Numbered from the stretch's first letter, positions 1-13,015 are shown. The stretch is DNA of 64,000 nt from Echinarachnius parma (GCA_037951105.1 JBAMJV010001386.1:1-64000); one strand, 5' to 3'. Numbers and translations: made by a program. Notes: generated by a model from the letters alone, not told the origin.

Positions 1-94
1 GTCATGCACCGTATATCCTACTCAAAACGAAATACTTTTGTATTAATAATCTTAAATAAAATTATGGGAATTTGACCAGAAATGTATTAAACAA
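1..94. other. AT-rich window edge
   Basis: No gene or repeat identified. It lies on the 3' side of the minus-strand SINE head at 95-180. Confidence 0.5.
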
Positions 95-180
95 ATGAAA
101 ATGAGTGAAGAAAATAGGGCTTCGCCGGGAATCGAACCCTAGACCTCCGGATTGCTAGACCATTGCTCTAACCTTTGGAC
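95..180 (-). mobile_element. tRNA-derived SINE head
   Basis: The minus strand holds a good polymerase III B box, GGTTCGATTCC, with an A-box-like GGTTAGAGCAATGG upstream at the spacing of a tRNA. The stems do not pair well enough for a working tRNA, and AT-rich sequence follows on the 3' side, as in a SINE fragment. Confidence 0.6.
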
Positions 181-589
181 CAAAAAGATCTTCAAAATAA
201 TGGTGGTGGTACTTCCCATGCAGAGTCTACCCTTTCCAATACTCGTGCTAGTCAGAGAATATAATGAATCTGATACAAACCTGAACGAAAAGAAACGAAA
301 ACTTATAGGAATGGTGCGAGGGATTACCGGTAGTGCTTCAGCAAAATTTTTTTTAAATGAAGTAAATTATTTTAACATGTTACCTACTAGATTGTGTGAT
401 CCCGATAGAGTTAATACAGGGCCCACCACGTTGCCGTAGGCAATTGGTTAATTTATGTTTGTATCGGACGGTACAAATAAAACCTCGAGAGAAGTTTCGA
501 TTTGGGCGAATACGTTCGTCGTCCCGCGTTCTTCGTCCAAAAACGGCGAAATTCTGTATACGAACGGGTCACCTTGGATGCTGCATTAC

Positions 590-1145
590 CTAGGCTTGAG
601 ACACTGTTTGGAGGATGTAAGAATATCAACTGACCATGCTGACAGAAAACGAAATCACAACCTCCCTATATATTATGGTTATCGCACAGGCCGAAATTGC
701 ATTCAATAAAAGGAAAGAACTTCTTACAAGAGGTCTCAGAGGTCTCAGAGGTGTAAAAAAAAATGGTCAACGCCCTAGTATGGAATGTACTCTTATACGG
801 GGCAGACACATGGACCCTGATGAAGAGATAATGTTTAACGATTGGAAGCATGTGACATGTGGTGTTGGAGAGGAATGTTGAAGGTTAGTTGGACAGATAG
901 GGTACGAAATGAAGAAGTAATAATAAAAGGAGAGCACAAATGTCTAATTAACATCATACATAACAGAGATCAAGCATGGCTTGCACACATTCTTAGATAT
1001 GACAATCTTTTGGCAACATTACTGTAATCATAGAAGGCAGACTTGAAGAGGGAAAGATCACTCAGGAGAGAACTTTGATTATGATGAGTTTTAACCTGCC
1101 TGTGGGCAGACAACTTGAAGAAGAAAGACGAATGAATGAAGCCCT
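590..1145 (+). mobile_element. Decayed non-LTR retrotransposon, C-terminal region after the reverse transcriptase
   Basis: Conceptual translation in shifting frames gives the recognisable order AEIAFNKRKELLTRGL, WNVLLYGADTWTL, LEACDMWCWRGMLKVSWTDR, VRNEEV, LINII, LAHILRYDNLL and IIEGRLEEGK. This is the familiar region after the polymerase palm in LINE elements annotated as endonuclease-reverse transcriptase. At least three frameshifts or stops separate the pieces (near 780, 830 and 1025). The 5' portion, with endonuclease and catalytic motifs, is absent. This is a dead 5'-truncated copy. Confidence 0.8.
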
Positions 1146-4060
1146 AACTTAGCCTAATCCACTATAGCTCACGTATACAGCCTATATAAGTCAAAGGTAA
1201 TTTTATGTGAAAGGTTCGAAGACGCTTGACGACGTCCCTCCCAAAAATCATGTTCCCGATTAAAGGCAATATGTAAATTGGCCAGTATTACTTCGATCGC
1301 TTGCGAGATTGAAGCGAGATTGAAGCAGCTAAGGTTACTCGTACTTTGAATAATGATAAAATGTTGATAAAAACGGATATCTACAGACGTCCTTTCGAGC
1401 ACAGAACTCATCGGAAATAAACTGTTCATTTTGGATTAATTATGCTTCCGTTCACGAAGGATGCCTTTTGGATGGCTCACGCCAGCTGTGCGAGGAAATG
1501 TTGCTAGACGGTTCAAACTATCTCTTAATTTGTTTACCAAAATAATATCTTGTTCACAATTTAGTGATGAGGACAAGTCATGTTAGATGCTGATAAAGCA
1601 ATGACAAGACACCTACACATAATCCACGTACATTAAACATTCAACATGTTCAAAATGAACGTTCGCAATCAAAGAATGATTTGAGAAAGCAGGTTTTAAT
1701 TTGTTTTTATTAATTCACGTATAATTCGCCCTAACGTGATCAGGGACCTCTTGAGATGTTAAGTGTGATGCGTTTCGTCATACCATCCCGGCTATTTCCT
1801 CGCACAACCCAGATTCAACTAAAGTTGAACTAACTCTATGGATGCCAAGGACGATCGGCTCGCGTCAAAATATTCAGCGAATCAGATTGATATATACCTG
1901 TACTGATTTGTTTTTCTTCAAATGTATAAATAAGACGCGCGAAGCCATCGTGCGTACACCTTGCGCATGGTACGGAATGCACACTTTATTAGCTCAGTGT
2001 TATGTATTGAGCACAAGCGATCCTAGCTAGTTACGACAGAAACATCTGAACGGTCGGATCGTCCTCTACAATCCTCTGCAATCCTCATGCATCTTTTAAA
2101 TGCATATTATTATAATTTAGATGAGTATAGGGAACGGGTTGAATTATAACTGGTATATTCTCGGACGTCTTACTGTGAACTTGTGAACATTTCCGTTCAT
2201 GTATTTATCATGATTAGAAATAGCCCTTCCCTTATATCTTTTAAAAGGGCACTGAAGTTACATTTACATATCATATTATAAGCTCTTATACTGGTTAATT
2301 GAGTGGCTATAATTCTTAAATATGTTTTAATTGTACAGTTGTAAATATTATTATGCAATAAGCATACATTTACTGTTTTATATATATATGTTGTATTTAT
2401 TGATTTTAAATGTGTAATTATGGAAACAGAATTTTGGGCTCTGCCTTTTTTGTTTTCCATCGGCTGTTTTTATATTGTCGATAAACTGAATAAATAAATG
2501 AAATACATTGTTTATGAATGGGAGATTATGTTATTACTGTAATAACATGTTTAATTCATTTTGACACCCAAAAGATGAACTTGGTAAATAGCAAACCTGT
2601 TGAGTTATGAGGTGCAATATCAGTACAAGTAGTCACAATGTGTATGTAACTGGTGGCCTGATAACACATACGTTTTGGATCAATCATTTATCAAGGGAGT
2701 AGATCATTATGATTTTGCATACAAGAGCGTTAAATGTACTTGTAAGTGCGTAAATGTGATGTCTTGATAAAATACTTGTTTTAGGATCATTATTATCATG
2801 GGATCCAATTATAATTATATGGTTTTGTGCACGGCCGTTAATTATTACAGTTTCGGAAAGCCATTGTTCTTTCGTCTTCTATTCTTAGGTTTTCGCTCTT
2901 ATCTTAGCCAGGGCTTATCCGATTGCAATGAAATGTTTCTTATTTAATATATATATGACTTGCCCTTAAACATGTTAAAAATACATGTATGTTTCTGCAC
3001 ATGAAAACAAATTTAGATTCCTTAACTTCATGAGAGTTTTTCAGAAGTGATAGTTGAGACTTCAGTCACATAAACCAGTGCGATTGTATAAGATTCTTCT
3101 GAATGACGTGTGAAAGTTTCATAGAAAAAGAACCGTGTTTACCCAGTGAAAAGTGAAATCGATGTCAGATTTTATAACCCACTGCCCATTGATTTTGAGT
3201 ACATCGAAAAGCGTTCTGGAACGCCTTTCCTTCGATCATAAATATCGCCATATAATTAGGGAGATACTTGAAAATCATAACCCGTTTAATTTATCTGGTA
3301 GCATAAGCCAAATAACGAGGTCCAATCGAATCGTGAAAGCTCAATAATGTTGGTTAATTTCGACAAAGTAAATGGATCACTTTAAAACGGTCATCGGTAT
3401 TTAAGTACCAACACTTATTTTTTCATATAAATGACGATCATATTGAGATAATTATGACAATCGCATAAACAACAAAACATTGTTTCGATGTGATCTATGA
3501 GATGATTAATATGATTTTTCTAAATTCGTATCAATCTTCTCTTTTTCCAAAAATAGATCGACGAAAGCTTTGGTCCAGTTTGATACATTATCTAGACTTT
3601 AAAAAAAGGGAAATTGGCCAATGTTCCTACATAATATTACGTATCGATTTACAGCGATGCTTTAACCATTTTTGAAATGTCACCTACCTTGCGTAACCTT
3701 TCCAGTTTTGAAATACATCGTTTTTAAGTTAATAAAATGACATTTCGTTTTGTATTGCGCGCTACATCATCGAGTTGGCAACGACAAATGAATTACATAT
3801 GCACGCATTGTTTTAAATTATTGCAATAACGATCGGTCCGCCGGGTCTGTCCCAAATCTATCATTGTTGCAATAATTGTATACATATTATCTAGTTTTTC
3901 ATTAGTTTCGTTTGCTTTGCGATATATTGCTATATGATGAACTTTCCAGCAGTCCTTTCTCGTATCGTTTCTCTTCTGCCGCGGTGGATCTACTTATGAG
4001 TTAAATATTGATGGGAGGGGGAAACTGTGCTCAGCGCTGTGATGAGGTTGCATCCTCATG
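1146..4060. other. Unassigned AT-rich intergenic DNA
   Basis: Apart from one copy of a dispersed repeat (1920-2030) I see no gene, RNA or mobile element. Open frames here are short and without family resemblance. Confidence 0.5.
1920..2030 (+). repeat. Dispersed repeat family R1, diverged copy
   Basis: The block gacgcgcgaagccatcgtgc, followed by ttgcgcatggtacggaatgcac and ttagctcagtgttatg, aligns with 7247-7312, where the same words occur in the same order. Other copies are at 25120-25340 (inverted) and 28985-29160. Confidence 0.6.
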
Positions 4061-4190
4061 ATTTGTGTGCGTTCTACCCCTTGGGTTGCCAGGTTCGTCT
4101 GTGAGTCATGCGCGGAAGGTCAGGGATTCGACTCCTTCGGGGAAACAAGCCCGGCGGAAACTTTTAAGTCAGCATTTTTCGTGGTTGAAC
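4060..4190 (+). mobile_element. Possible plus-strand SINE fragment
   Basis: Contains the B-box-like GGATTCGACTCC near 4135-4146 preceded by GC-richer tRNA-like sequence. The A box is poor, so the call is weak. Confidence 0.3.
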
Positions 4191-4254
4191 ACTGCTTTAA
4201 TACATACCCCTCTCCCATATACATCATTCAGACGTGACGTATAGATTAAGCACG

Positions 4255-4960
4255 AGGACAAAAAGAAAGACAGTTGAATGAGGAGAGGGGGAGAAGGGGT
4301 GTGAGGGGGAGGGGGGGGGGGGGGGGGTGTTGTATAGACCTATCTATGTACTTTGGGAACATACACATGTAGATGATATGAGAATGAGGAGGAAGAGAAG
4401 AGGAGGAGGGGGAGGAGAGGATCCTCTCCAGGAGGGGGAGGAGGAGGAGAAGGAGGATAAAAGGGAGGTGGAGAGGAGGAGCAGGAGAGGAGGGGAGGAG
4501 GGGGAGAAGAAGGTGGTGGAGGAGGAGGCGAGGAGGGGGGGCGGAGGAGAAGCTAGAGGGGGAGAAGGAGGAGGAGGAGGAGGAAGAGGAAGAGGAGGAG
4601 AGAATGTTGTATATATGCGCTTTGGGGACATGTAGGATATGTATGACAAATGAGGACGAGAAGAAGGGATGCTGGGAAGTTGTTTACGTGAGGGTAGGGG
4701 CGTTGTATGAATTTAAGAGCATGGGAGATGTGTATCATGTAATATAGAGAGGAGGGGCGAGGGGGGGGGCTTGGAAGTTATGTGATGCGGGAGTGTTTTA
4801 TAATTATGATATTGAGGAATATATTTCGATTAAAGATTTTGAAGGGGGAGGAGGGGGCTGGGAATTTGTATGAGGGGTGCGGGTTGTATGCCTTTGGGAA
4901 TATGGGGAATGTGTACGAGAGACGATGAGGAGGTGGAGGGGGCGCTTTGAAGCTTTTTAT
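4255..4960 (+). repeat. Purine-rich (GGA/GAG)n tract with poly-G
   Basis: The plus strand is almost all G and A from about 4270 to 4600, including a G run at 4312-4327, and is patchily purine-rich to about 4950. Such polypurine-polypyrimidine DNA can form triplex structures. Open frames on both strands (Glu/Gly/Arg-rich, or Ser/Pro/Leu-rich) follow from the composition and are not genes. Confidence 0.85.
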
Positions 4961-4980
4961 GAGCATGATAATTAGGTACA

Positions 4981-7100
4981 GACAATGTATCAATAAAATC
5001 CATGTGATAATCACTGTGCTCGATTTGGAATTCTTTGACTTCAACAGTTACACCATATTATACATGTTATAGTTACATGACTCAGTTTATTTTTAGTTCA
5101 ACCGTTTCATGTGAGCTCCAAGGCTACGGTTAAATTTTGATAAAAATTGAAATGTGACTATAATTGTATTCTCTCACGGGAACGAAAGAAAAACCCTTGA
5201 AATCATCTTCTTTATACGATATAGACTATGGTAGGTATTACTATGAAATGAGTTCGTCTGATGGGCCGCAAGATAGTTCTTCAGTCATATTGTCGGTGCC
5301 ACATTCAGTTTGAACATTTTTTTGCGACGAGAAATATCAATGTGGTAGCTTTAATGAAAGAAAACATCCTATAAACGTTGTCGAATGATTATGTCGGGCT
5401 GCAGGAAAACAGGGTATGTATACACCTCGTTTGCGGCTGTATACATATCAACGGGAATATCCACAGGGCTAGTAGGATGTTTAAATTTAAACTAGGGGAA
5501 TCCTACAAAATTGGTGCCACCCCCTTTTTCCCCCTTGCTCACTATCTGATTTGGATAGGGCCTGCAGTACACTATTAAGGCCATGGCAAAAAATGAGCCA
5601 TATTATATACTGATTTTATATATAGGCTTTGTGGTTCATGTCAGCGCATGCATCCGTTTGCCTTAAATCACTGACTGTACACAATCATGATCCCGATCCC
5701 AATTAAATGCAATCAGATATTATGCAAATGTGAGAGTTATCTTCGAAATCTTGAATCACGTCTCTGTTACCGTACGTGTTTCCTTGCCTTGCCTTGAGCG
5801 CCAATTGCACTTTATTTACCAGGATCAATACACCTAACGTCATAGGGACTGGTTGTGGACGAACCCCGGTATTAAAATCATTTTGATAAGATTTTAATGT
5901 GTGCTTCGTATCATTAGCTCTCATGAATGTTAACAGTTTATTCAACTTATTAAATGAAAATAATTGTAAGAAGCATATGTTACGTATTTGTAAAGGAAAC
6001 ATTATAATATTTTATGATGTTTATCCAAGAAGCCATTCACACACTTTGCAGTCCTCAAATTCAATCTAAAGTTGCACGTTTGTTAAATACATTATAACTT
6101 GTCAATGTTCTACAAAACATAAAATAAATATACTGTCTGCTTGCATTTAATTTTGTATTGAATTATGAAAAATTAAATAATGATCATGTATTCAATGCAG
6201 GCATTATATCAATTGCATCACTAATTCATGTCGGAAGGGTTGTTTGATGTAATGCCAACACATTTGAAATATCATTTGTGGTCGCTCTTTGTTTCCATTT
6301 CGATTTTAGAATTTAAAGCCCCAATTCAGATGTTCTAAGCACTCTTAATGTTAATATCATAAAAATGCTTTTTAAGAATAATTTCAAAACATATTAGTGA
6401 ACTAAGGATTTAATATCAATAACGGCAATAATTTTGCTGAAGGTATATAAAAAAAAAAAGGGGGTGTGCTCAACATAACGTTTGTATTGATCTCAGCTTT
6501 TTCAATATGTTTTGAAGTGTTGTTGATTTTGTGCATGGTGATTAATAACTTTAAAAAAAATACAATACTGATAGGTCCCTGATGTGATGCAGTGAAAATG
6601 ATCACCATGACCTATCTACAAGTTAAGGTTAGGACAATTTGCAAAGCCGGAATATTCCTTTAAGCCGACAAAACCGTGTCGTCCATTAGCGGTCCGACAT
6701 GAATCTCCGAATCAATTTTGGACGATGCTGATTCTCCTTGGCAACAATAGGGGTATCCTGATTGAGCGCCGAGTTCGGCCCACACGATGCACAAGGGTGG
6801 AAATTAAGGCGCAAAGGATGATTAAATTGACGGAGGGGTTGCGGTTGCACCCGTATTACTTTGATGCCGTGAACGCGCATCACCCTTTGTTCGTTTAAGG
6901 TGGTATCCCTTAGTAATATTCAGAGGGACTCTAGATAATAGAGACCCTTCGTTATCTTCATCGAGGTACGACATGAAAGGTCCGAATAAAGAATGGCAAC
7001 AAAATGGCGCCAGATCTAAAGTTGGTAGTGATTGCGGCGCAAACAAAATACCATGCATGATGGTACGTTGGATTGTGACTAAACAATATGAGACCGATTG
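4981..7100. other. Unassigned AT-rich intergenic DNA
   Basis: No gene, RNA or mobile element recognised. The open frame at 5703-6002 on the minus strand has no family resemblance. Confidence 0.5.
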
Positions 7101-7189
7101 AATTCGTTTGAATCAGCGATCATCAAGAACTTAACATCATTTTCCACATCTGAACGCCATTGTTTCGACTTTTACGTTAACTTCGGACC

Positions 7190-7400
7190 ACTCAGATCGG
7201 AAATCACCCGAACTATCAGTTAAAGGTAGTTCAGATTCGTCAAATGAGATGCGCGGCGCCATCTTGCATACGCGTTGCGCACGGTGCGTAATGCACGTTA
7301 GCTCAGTGTCATGCGGTGCGCGCAAACTAACCCAGTTCAAAATGGCGACCCGCTATGTAGCATCCCCACGCTTGATGCCCTTTAATATATATTGTCAGTG
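7190..7400 (+). repeat. Dispersed repeat family R1, best copy
   Basis: Carries gttaaaggtagttcagattc, gatgcgcggcgccatcttgc, gcaaactaacccagttcaaaatggcgaccc and agcatccccacgc. All four blocks recur in inverted order at 25120-25340, and part of them at 28985-29160. No coding content or terminal repeats are clear. Confidence 0.7.
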
Positions 7401-7461
7401 CCCATATTCGAGTATCCTCACTGGACGTTTATAGTTATGAATTATTATATGCCCAATGTGA

Positions 7462-7486
7462 AAGTCAAGTCAAGTCAAGTCAAGTG
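7462..7486 (+). repeat. (AAGTC)n pentanucleotide repeat
   Basis: About five tandem copies of AAGTC. Confidence 0.9.
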
Positions 7487-8230
7487 CCAGAGTCATCATG
7501 GTCACCCCGAACGAAAGTGATTCCTTGACAACTCATATCATCTGGACGCAATTCACATGGCATAGTACACTGATGCAAATAAATTAACTTGTTGTCATGA
7601 CATCTCATAAGAATACCCCTCTTTTTAAATGGATGGTGTAAATACATACATCACGTTTGGTTGGAAGAACATTACCTGAAATTAATGTTCCCTTTAGTTC
7701 AGTGCAAATTGTTCTTTAAAATCATGAAGGGATAATATTGCATCGCACTTTCGAACCTAATATATACGCACACCTTCTTTAATCGCCCCTCACCTCACCC
7801 AATGCACCCTCTCCCATGCGATCTCCCCTCTCTTTTTTAAAACTTACTAACAATCCCACTGTCTCTGTATTGCTAAAGATATACTAGTATTATATTGTTT
7901 GTTTCTTGAGTACAATGATGACCCTTGGTTAATTCTCGATCGTTCTCTTTAAAAAAAAAAAAAAATGTCGTCCCATGATTATCAGCGAGACGGTGTTGAA
8001 GGGCTCTCCATGGACCGTGACTACCAAAACACACGTGCCATCACGTGACATCGAGCGCTATCGCTGACAATAGTCCTTTTCCGCCCGTATCCATGCATAC
8101 AGTACATGTGGTTTGATGCCAATGGCTAGTTTGGTTTGATCATGGAATATAATTATAGCTCCATGGTTTGATGATTTATTTGATGATCAAGACATATTTT
8201 AAGAGCAGTTGGCATGGTGACATATCAAAA

Positions 8231-8234
8231 GTGT

Positions 8235-8265
<31 letters not shown>

Positions 8266-8268
8266 GGG
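8231..8268 (+). repeat. (GT)9 followed by a 20-bp G run
   Basis: Compound microsatellite: an alternating GT run passes directly into poly-G. Confidence 0.95.
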
Positions 8269-8515
8269 ACCATTTTACACCCCCTCCCTTGTGGGGGCTC
8301 AATTATTTCAGTTATAAGTGTTCTATAGTCCGTTCTATATTTAACTTGTTCAGTTGATTACTGGACTTGAGAGAGTATAACATTTGCAGGTGAATTTGGA
8401 CGCAGATTACCACTTCCATGCACTGGTTGACATTATGTCGAGCAGTATAATTTTACTTGTTTTATCGATTGGATGATTTGTATAAGCCTATATACGATTC
8501 CAATAATAATAATAG

Positions 8516-8516
8516 T

Positions 8517-8603
<87 letters not shown>

Positions 8604-8604
8604 T

Positions 8605-8635
<31 letters not shown>

Positions 8636-8645
8636 CCATCATCAC

Positions 8646-8683
<38 letters not shown>

Positions 8684-8740
8684 CCATCACCATCATCATC
8701 ACCATCATAGTTATAATCATTACATCATCAACAACAAAAC

Positions 8741-8820
<80 letters not shown>

Positions 8821-8902
8821 CCATCATTATCATCATCATCATCAACATCATAGTTATACTCATCACATCATCAACGACAACAATGCCATCATCATCATCA
8901 TG
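8516..8902 (+). repeat. (ATC)n trinucleotide microsatellite, ~385 bp
   Basis: Nearly pure CAT/ATC triplets in three blocks, interrupted near 8709-8742 and 8851-8886 by the similar spacer words catagttata and acatcatcaac. The repeated spacer suggests internal duplication of a larger unit. Open frames of poly-His, poly-Ile, poly-Ser and poly-Met are artefacts of the repeat. Confidence 0.97.
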
Positions 8903-9149
8903 AAAATATGCCACATTAAATCAACCATAAAAAAAACATACACACTTAAATCATAGTGTATCATAATTGACATAATGCACTCAAAGAGACTTCTTAAAGT
9001 TCATGACTGTTTTCTTCAACTTTACCATTTTATTATTCGATTCAAAGCACCTTCACAATATTCGTTCTGAAAGATTCTACTGCTTTTGCTCACAGGACGC
9101 AATGAGCTACGTCAGATTCCTATCTGACTAGTTGTCATTTCATTGAAAA

Positions 9150-9257
9150 ATAGATAAATGGAGCAAAACGGGGGGGAAATGAGCGAGACGGGACTTGAAC
9201 CAGTGACATCTGGATTAAGGACCCGACGCTCTACCAACTGGGCTTTCACAGCCTCCT
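9150..9257 (-). mobile_element. tRNA-derived SINE head (tRNA-Lys-like)
   Basis: On the minus strand the A box GCCCAGTTGGTAGAGCG and B box GGTTCAAGTCC stand at tRNA spacing, with an anticodon-loop-like CCTTAATCC resembling tRNA-Lys. The acceptor stem does not close and G/C-run DNA follows, so I call it a SINE head and not a tRNA gene. Confidence 0.6.
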
Positions 9258-9384
9258 TTACTTGTATTCATTATTATGTTTTGTATGGCTTTCTAGATAA
9301 AACACAAATCACACTCATTCTGTGAAAAGTACGGCGTAACCACTGGCATAGCGTGTGAAAAACGAATGACATTTAGATGGGGTC

Positions 9385-9425
9385 GAGGACCCCTCCACCC
9401 CCCCCCCCCCCCTCCCCCTCCCCAT
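9385..9425 (+). repeat. C-rich run
   Basis: Homopolymer-like C stretch with single interruptions. Confidence 0.9.
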
Positions 9426-9429
9426 CCAG

Positions 9430-11330
9430 CTATTTAAACACACATTGATAAGTGTATGCTAACTATAAAAAAAGTGTTTTAATTAACGACAATTCTGGAT
9501 AATTTTGAATTATGGAACTGTTTTGATACATTGATAGTGTTAGTGCACATGAATGAATTGTGTGTATGTGATTACGTGGTAGTGTGGGTGGGGTATATGG
9601 TGTGTAGGGGCTGTCAACACCCCTCCCAATACGTGTATACACCAGTGGCTAAACCTTGATGAAATGCCCTTTACAAATATATTAGTAACGTAATGATTTC
9701 GCTAAGAACTGAGAAACTCACTTTGACATGAGCGTACGTCTTATTCCCGCTGTGGAAACATATAAATATTTAATTACACATGTTAAAACCACACAAAACA
9801 GAATATTTTGCAAAAACAGAAATTAATAAATCAAAATATATATTAAAAACAGAGCGCGAATATCATGATACACCATTATCTGGCTTGCTGAAACATCAGT
9901 TTCTCTGTCCTACACACCCATATTGCATTTTGTAATTTGAATATAGTAAGTACATTGATAGTGATTTAGCATAATGCGTACAATAGTACCAACTGAAACA
10001 AAGTCAAGTATAATCATCCACACAAACTCAGTGTACTATCGGTAGTTGTCCGAATATTTCATAATACAGCGCTCATGAAATTGCCCTTAAATTATTATTT
10101 AATAAAATTAAAAATTAAAAATTAAAAATTAAAATAAAGAAAACGGCATGATTTCTACATTTATCAGAACCAGTTTACATATAAAAACCCATGCATTGGA
10201 TAGTTATATGGTTTACAGTAAGATTCACGGTCTATTGGCAACCAATAACGCAGTTCCAGTGACATTTTTAGAAGCGAGATAAATTCATGTATTTTTGCAG
10301 TTTGGGAGATTTAACGGTTTACACATTGAACTGATCATCTTTAAAATATTTATATAATTATTTAAGTTTACTTGAATAGAAAAAGCAAGAATCCATGCTA
10401 ATGAATAACAGTAATACAATGAACTCTCTTATTATAGGGAACACATTAGAATATAGTTTCCTAAAAATGAAATGAACATCGTATGGATATAAATTACACA
10501 TTTAGTAATACATTGTCAACCCGGAATAATGTTATCATTGTGGCGTGCCATTAGTAAAATAGCTTAAAGGGAAATAAATAAGAATTACCGTTTACACGAC
10601 ACGAAATTGACAAATTTTAACATAATGCAATATACATGGATGTCAAATACCGTGAATATTGAGAACACATAATAAGGATTACGTTCATAATTATCATGAC
10701 AAACCCAATGATGATACAAACAAAATTGAAACCCCAAAAGAAATCACTATAACGATTATGAAAATTATCATTATAATTCAATTACCTGGATATAGAGTTG
10801 TATACGATATAAGATTTGTATATAATCCAACTCTAAAATACTGGCCTATATTATTATATTACCCGCTACAGGCGACATTCATTAGGAAGTCCCGTCTTAA
10901 AACGGTTTGACGGTCATTGGAATTGAGTCTAGATACGGCGCATGGTCTAAAATAAACCCACAACTAGTTAATTTTGGGCCTAGGCCGTCGGTGTGAATTT
11001 CTTTCCGGGCTCAGCAATGTCACAGCCAAGTGCGTGCCATGAATATCGTCCCCGGAAGTACGTGTGGCTGTAGCCCGGATATAGACCGTGTCCAAATCGA
11101 CACACCCAAATGTCACCCCTTACTTCCCCCCTCCCCCTTTCCCCGCTGAATGAATAATATGCTATATAGCTGTATAGGACTGTGATTTCCAATACATCGC
11201 GACACTTGCTATATGCCAATTTCATCTCATCGGCACAGGATGCCCTGATAACGGACCCGAGGGTCCAAGTTCGGGTAAATAACGATGCCATGACCCTCAG
11301 TCTTCATAATTCTATTAAAAGGAGCAAAAG
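9430..11330. other. Unassigned AT-rich intergenic DNA
   Basis: Includes a short (AAATT)n repeat at 10104-10136 and an imperfect inverted repeat around 10796-10838. No gene recognised. Confidence 0.5.
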
Positions 11331-11340
11331 TCCCCTTAAC

Positions 11341-11370
11341 CCCCCCCACCCCCCCCCCCCCCCCCCCCCC
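11341..11370 (+). repeat. Poly-C run
   Basis: C homopolymer with one A interruption. Confidence 0.95.
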
Positions 11371-13015
11371 AGGATAAAATCATTGGCTTTGAAACTTAGG
11401 GCGTACTGTAATTAAATTAAATAACCTCTCTCTCTGTGAATACGAATGAAGGAAGGTGGAAAATAAAGATGAAACAAAAGAAGAAGAATGTGAGAACAAA
11501 ATTGCGATCATTACGAAAAAGTATTGGACAAAAAGTAAAATAAGAATAACAAGTACAGAAAAATACGCTTTATATTGGTTTATGGTATTTTACGATATTC
11601 CAGAATTACAGCACGTGCTGCTGGGGCAGGCGTACATATTTACCATGGACAATATTTCAAAAATTGATAATGAATACATTTTCGCTCTGAATTTAAAAAA
11701 AATAACACACCGGAATGTTTAAACAATAGGAGAGAGTCCACAGTTGGTGCAATAATAGCGGAATTATTGTTGGTCATGTTGGTGTAAAATACATAATAAC
11801 TTTTTTGTTTTTAAATACACATATACTTTGAGGTTGATTGATATTCTTATAGATTTGGATAACATTGATTACTCGTTTTTACTAATAAATGAAAATAATA
11901 TATACGACGAAGTTTGTATACAAAATATCATTCATTGTAATATATTATAGCTGGATAGCCTACATGGACAGTCGTTGTCTGAGCAATTTGCATGTACATG
12001 TTCATCTAACTAGACCAATGTATAGTTATAACCAAATGACAATTTCATACGTTATGACCCGATATAATACCCATACAAAGCAGCCAAACCCTGCCTCGAC
12101 ATATTTTGCGTCGTATTGTTGAGGTAACAAATAAGAATTGTGATATTATTTGCAGCTATATATATCGATTTTCACGAAGACCGTGACAACCGTGACAACG
12201 TCACGGCAGCAAATGTAATTGAAAAAATAACAAAATGGAACTTGGCAGGAAACAGCTGATTGGACAATACTTTTGCGTACTCTGTCACGTGATGTATCAC
12301 GTGGTTCTCTTCAACGCGTCAATCATTTTGACGCGCTTGTAATGTGCCGCCCCGGGCTAGGTGTCTGTCCACTTCTGCGAGATAATTCCGTAAGTTGCAC
12401 AAATATTTCTTGTAACGATATATACACATAATATGCTCAAATGTTGATCGATGCAGAAGCGACAGATATAGGATATAGCGAAGAGGTGCACGTTGTTGCG
12501 AATCCAAATTGACTAGACGTGCTAGACAGCCGCGAACGTAGTATGAGATCCAGTCGATTCCCGCGATATTAAAGCTGACATAGTAAAACACGGCTGGATC
12601 TCCATCGCTCTCTTCGATCTTCTCTTCTTACAGCGATCGCAGAATAGATACGACACAAGCTCAATAAATAAATATTCATAGAAAAGCAACACTTCTTTGA
12701 AGTCGTTTGGTATACTATTAAATAGGAAATAATATAAATTACAAATCTTCATATAAAAATACTGTTAAGAGTCAACAATTCACGATATAAACTGTAAACC
12801 TCTTGCACGTGGTATGTTGCGGCAGCGCAATCAGTGCTCTCAAAAGCATGCGTTTATGTCCTAACGTGTCACGTGTGTCCTGTGTAGGTCTGCGCATGCG
12901 TGGTGCGTTGAGGCTCGATCTCTTCACAATAAAAAATGTGTAGTACACGATAAAATATTTCGCTGATGCGGAGTCAATCGATCCGAGGAAAGAACAACAA
13001 GAGAGAGGGTAGTCA
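11371..13015. other. FGF 3' flank and probable 3' UTR
   Basis: DNA immediately downstream of the FGF stop on the minus strand. I found no clear AATAAA in sense orientation in the first ~900 bp, so the polyadenylation site is not assigned. It contains the E-box/hairpin cluster at 12255-12335. Confidence 0.4.
12255..12335. promoter_or_regulatory. E-box pair, CCAAT and 8-bp hairpin
   Basis: Contains CTGATTGG (reverse CCAAT box), TCACGTGA at 12285-12292, TCACGTG at 12297-12303, and the perfect inverted repeat CGCGTCAA/TTGACGCG at 12315-12335 with a 5-bp loop. The density of promoter-type words in AT-rich surroundings is suggestive only. Confidence 0.25.

Noticed and set aside
4327-4649. Glu/Gly/Arg-rich frame and its Ser/Pro/Leu-rich antisense
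   Set aside because: Explained by the purine-rich tract.
8433-8914. Poly-His, poly-Ile, poly-Ser and poly-Met open frames on both strands
   Set aside because: Pure products of the ATC microsatellite read in different frames.
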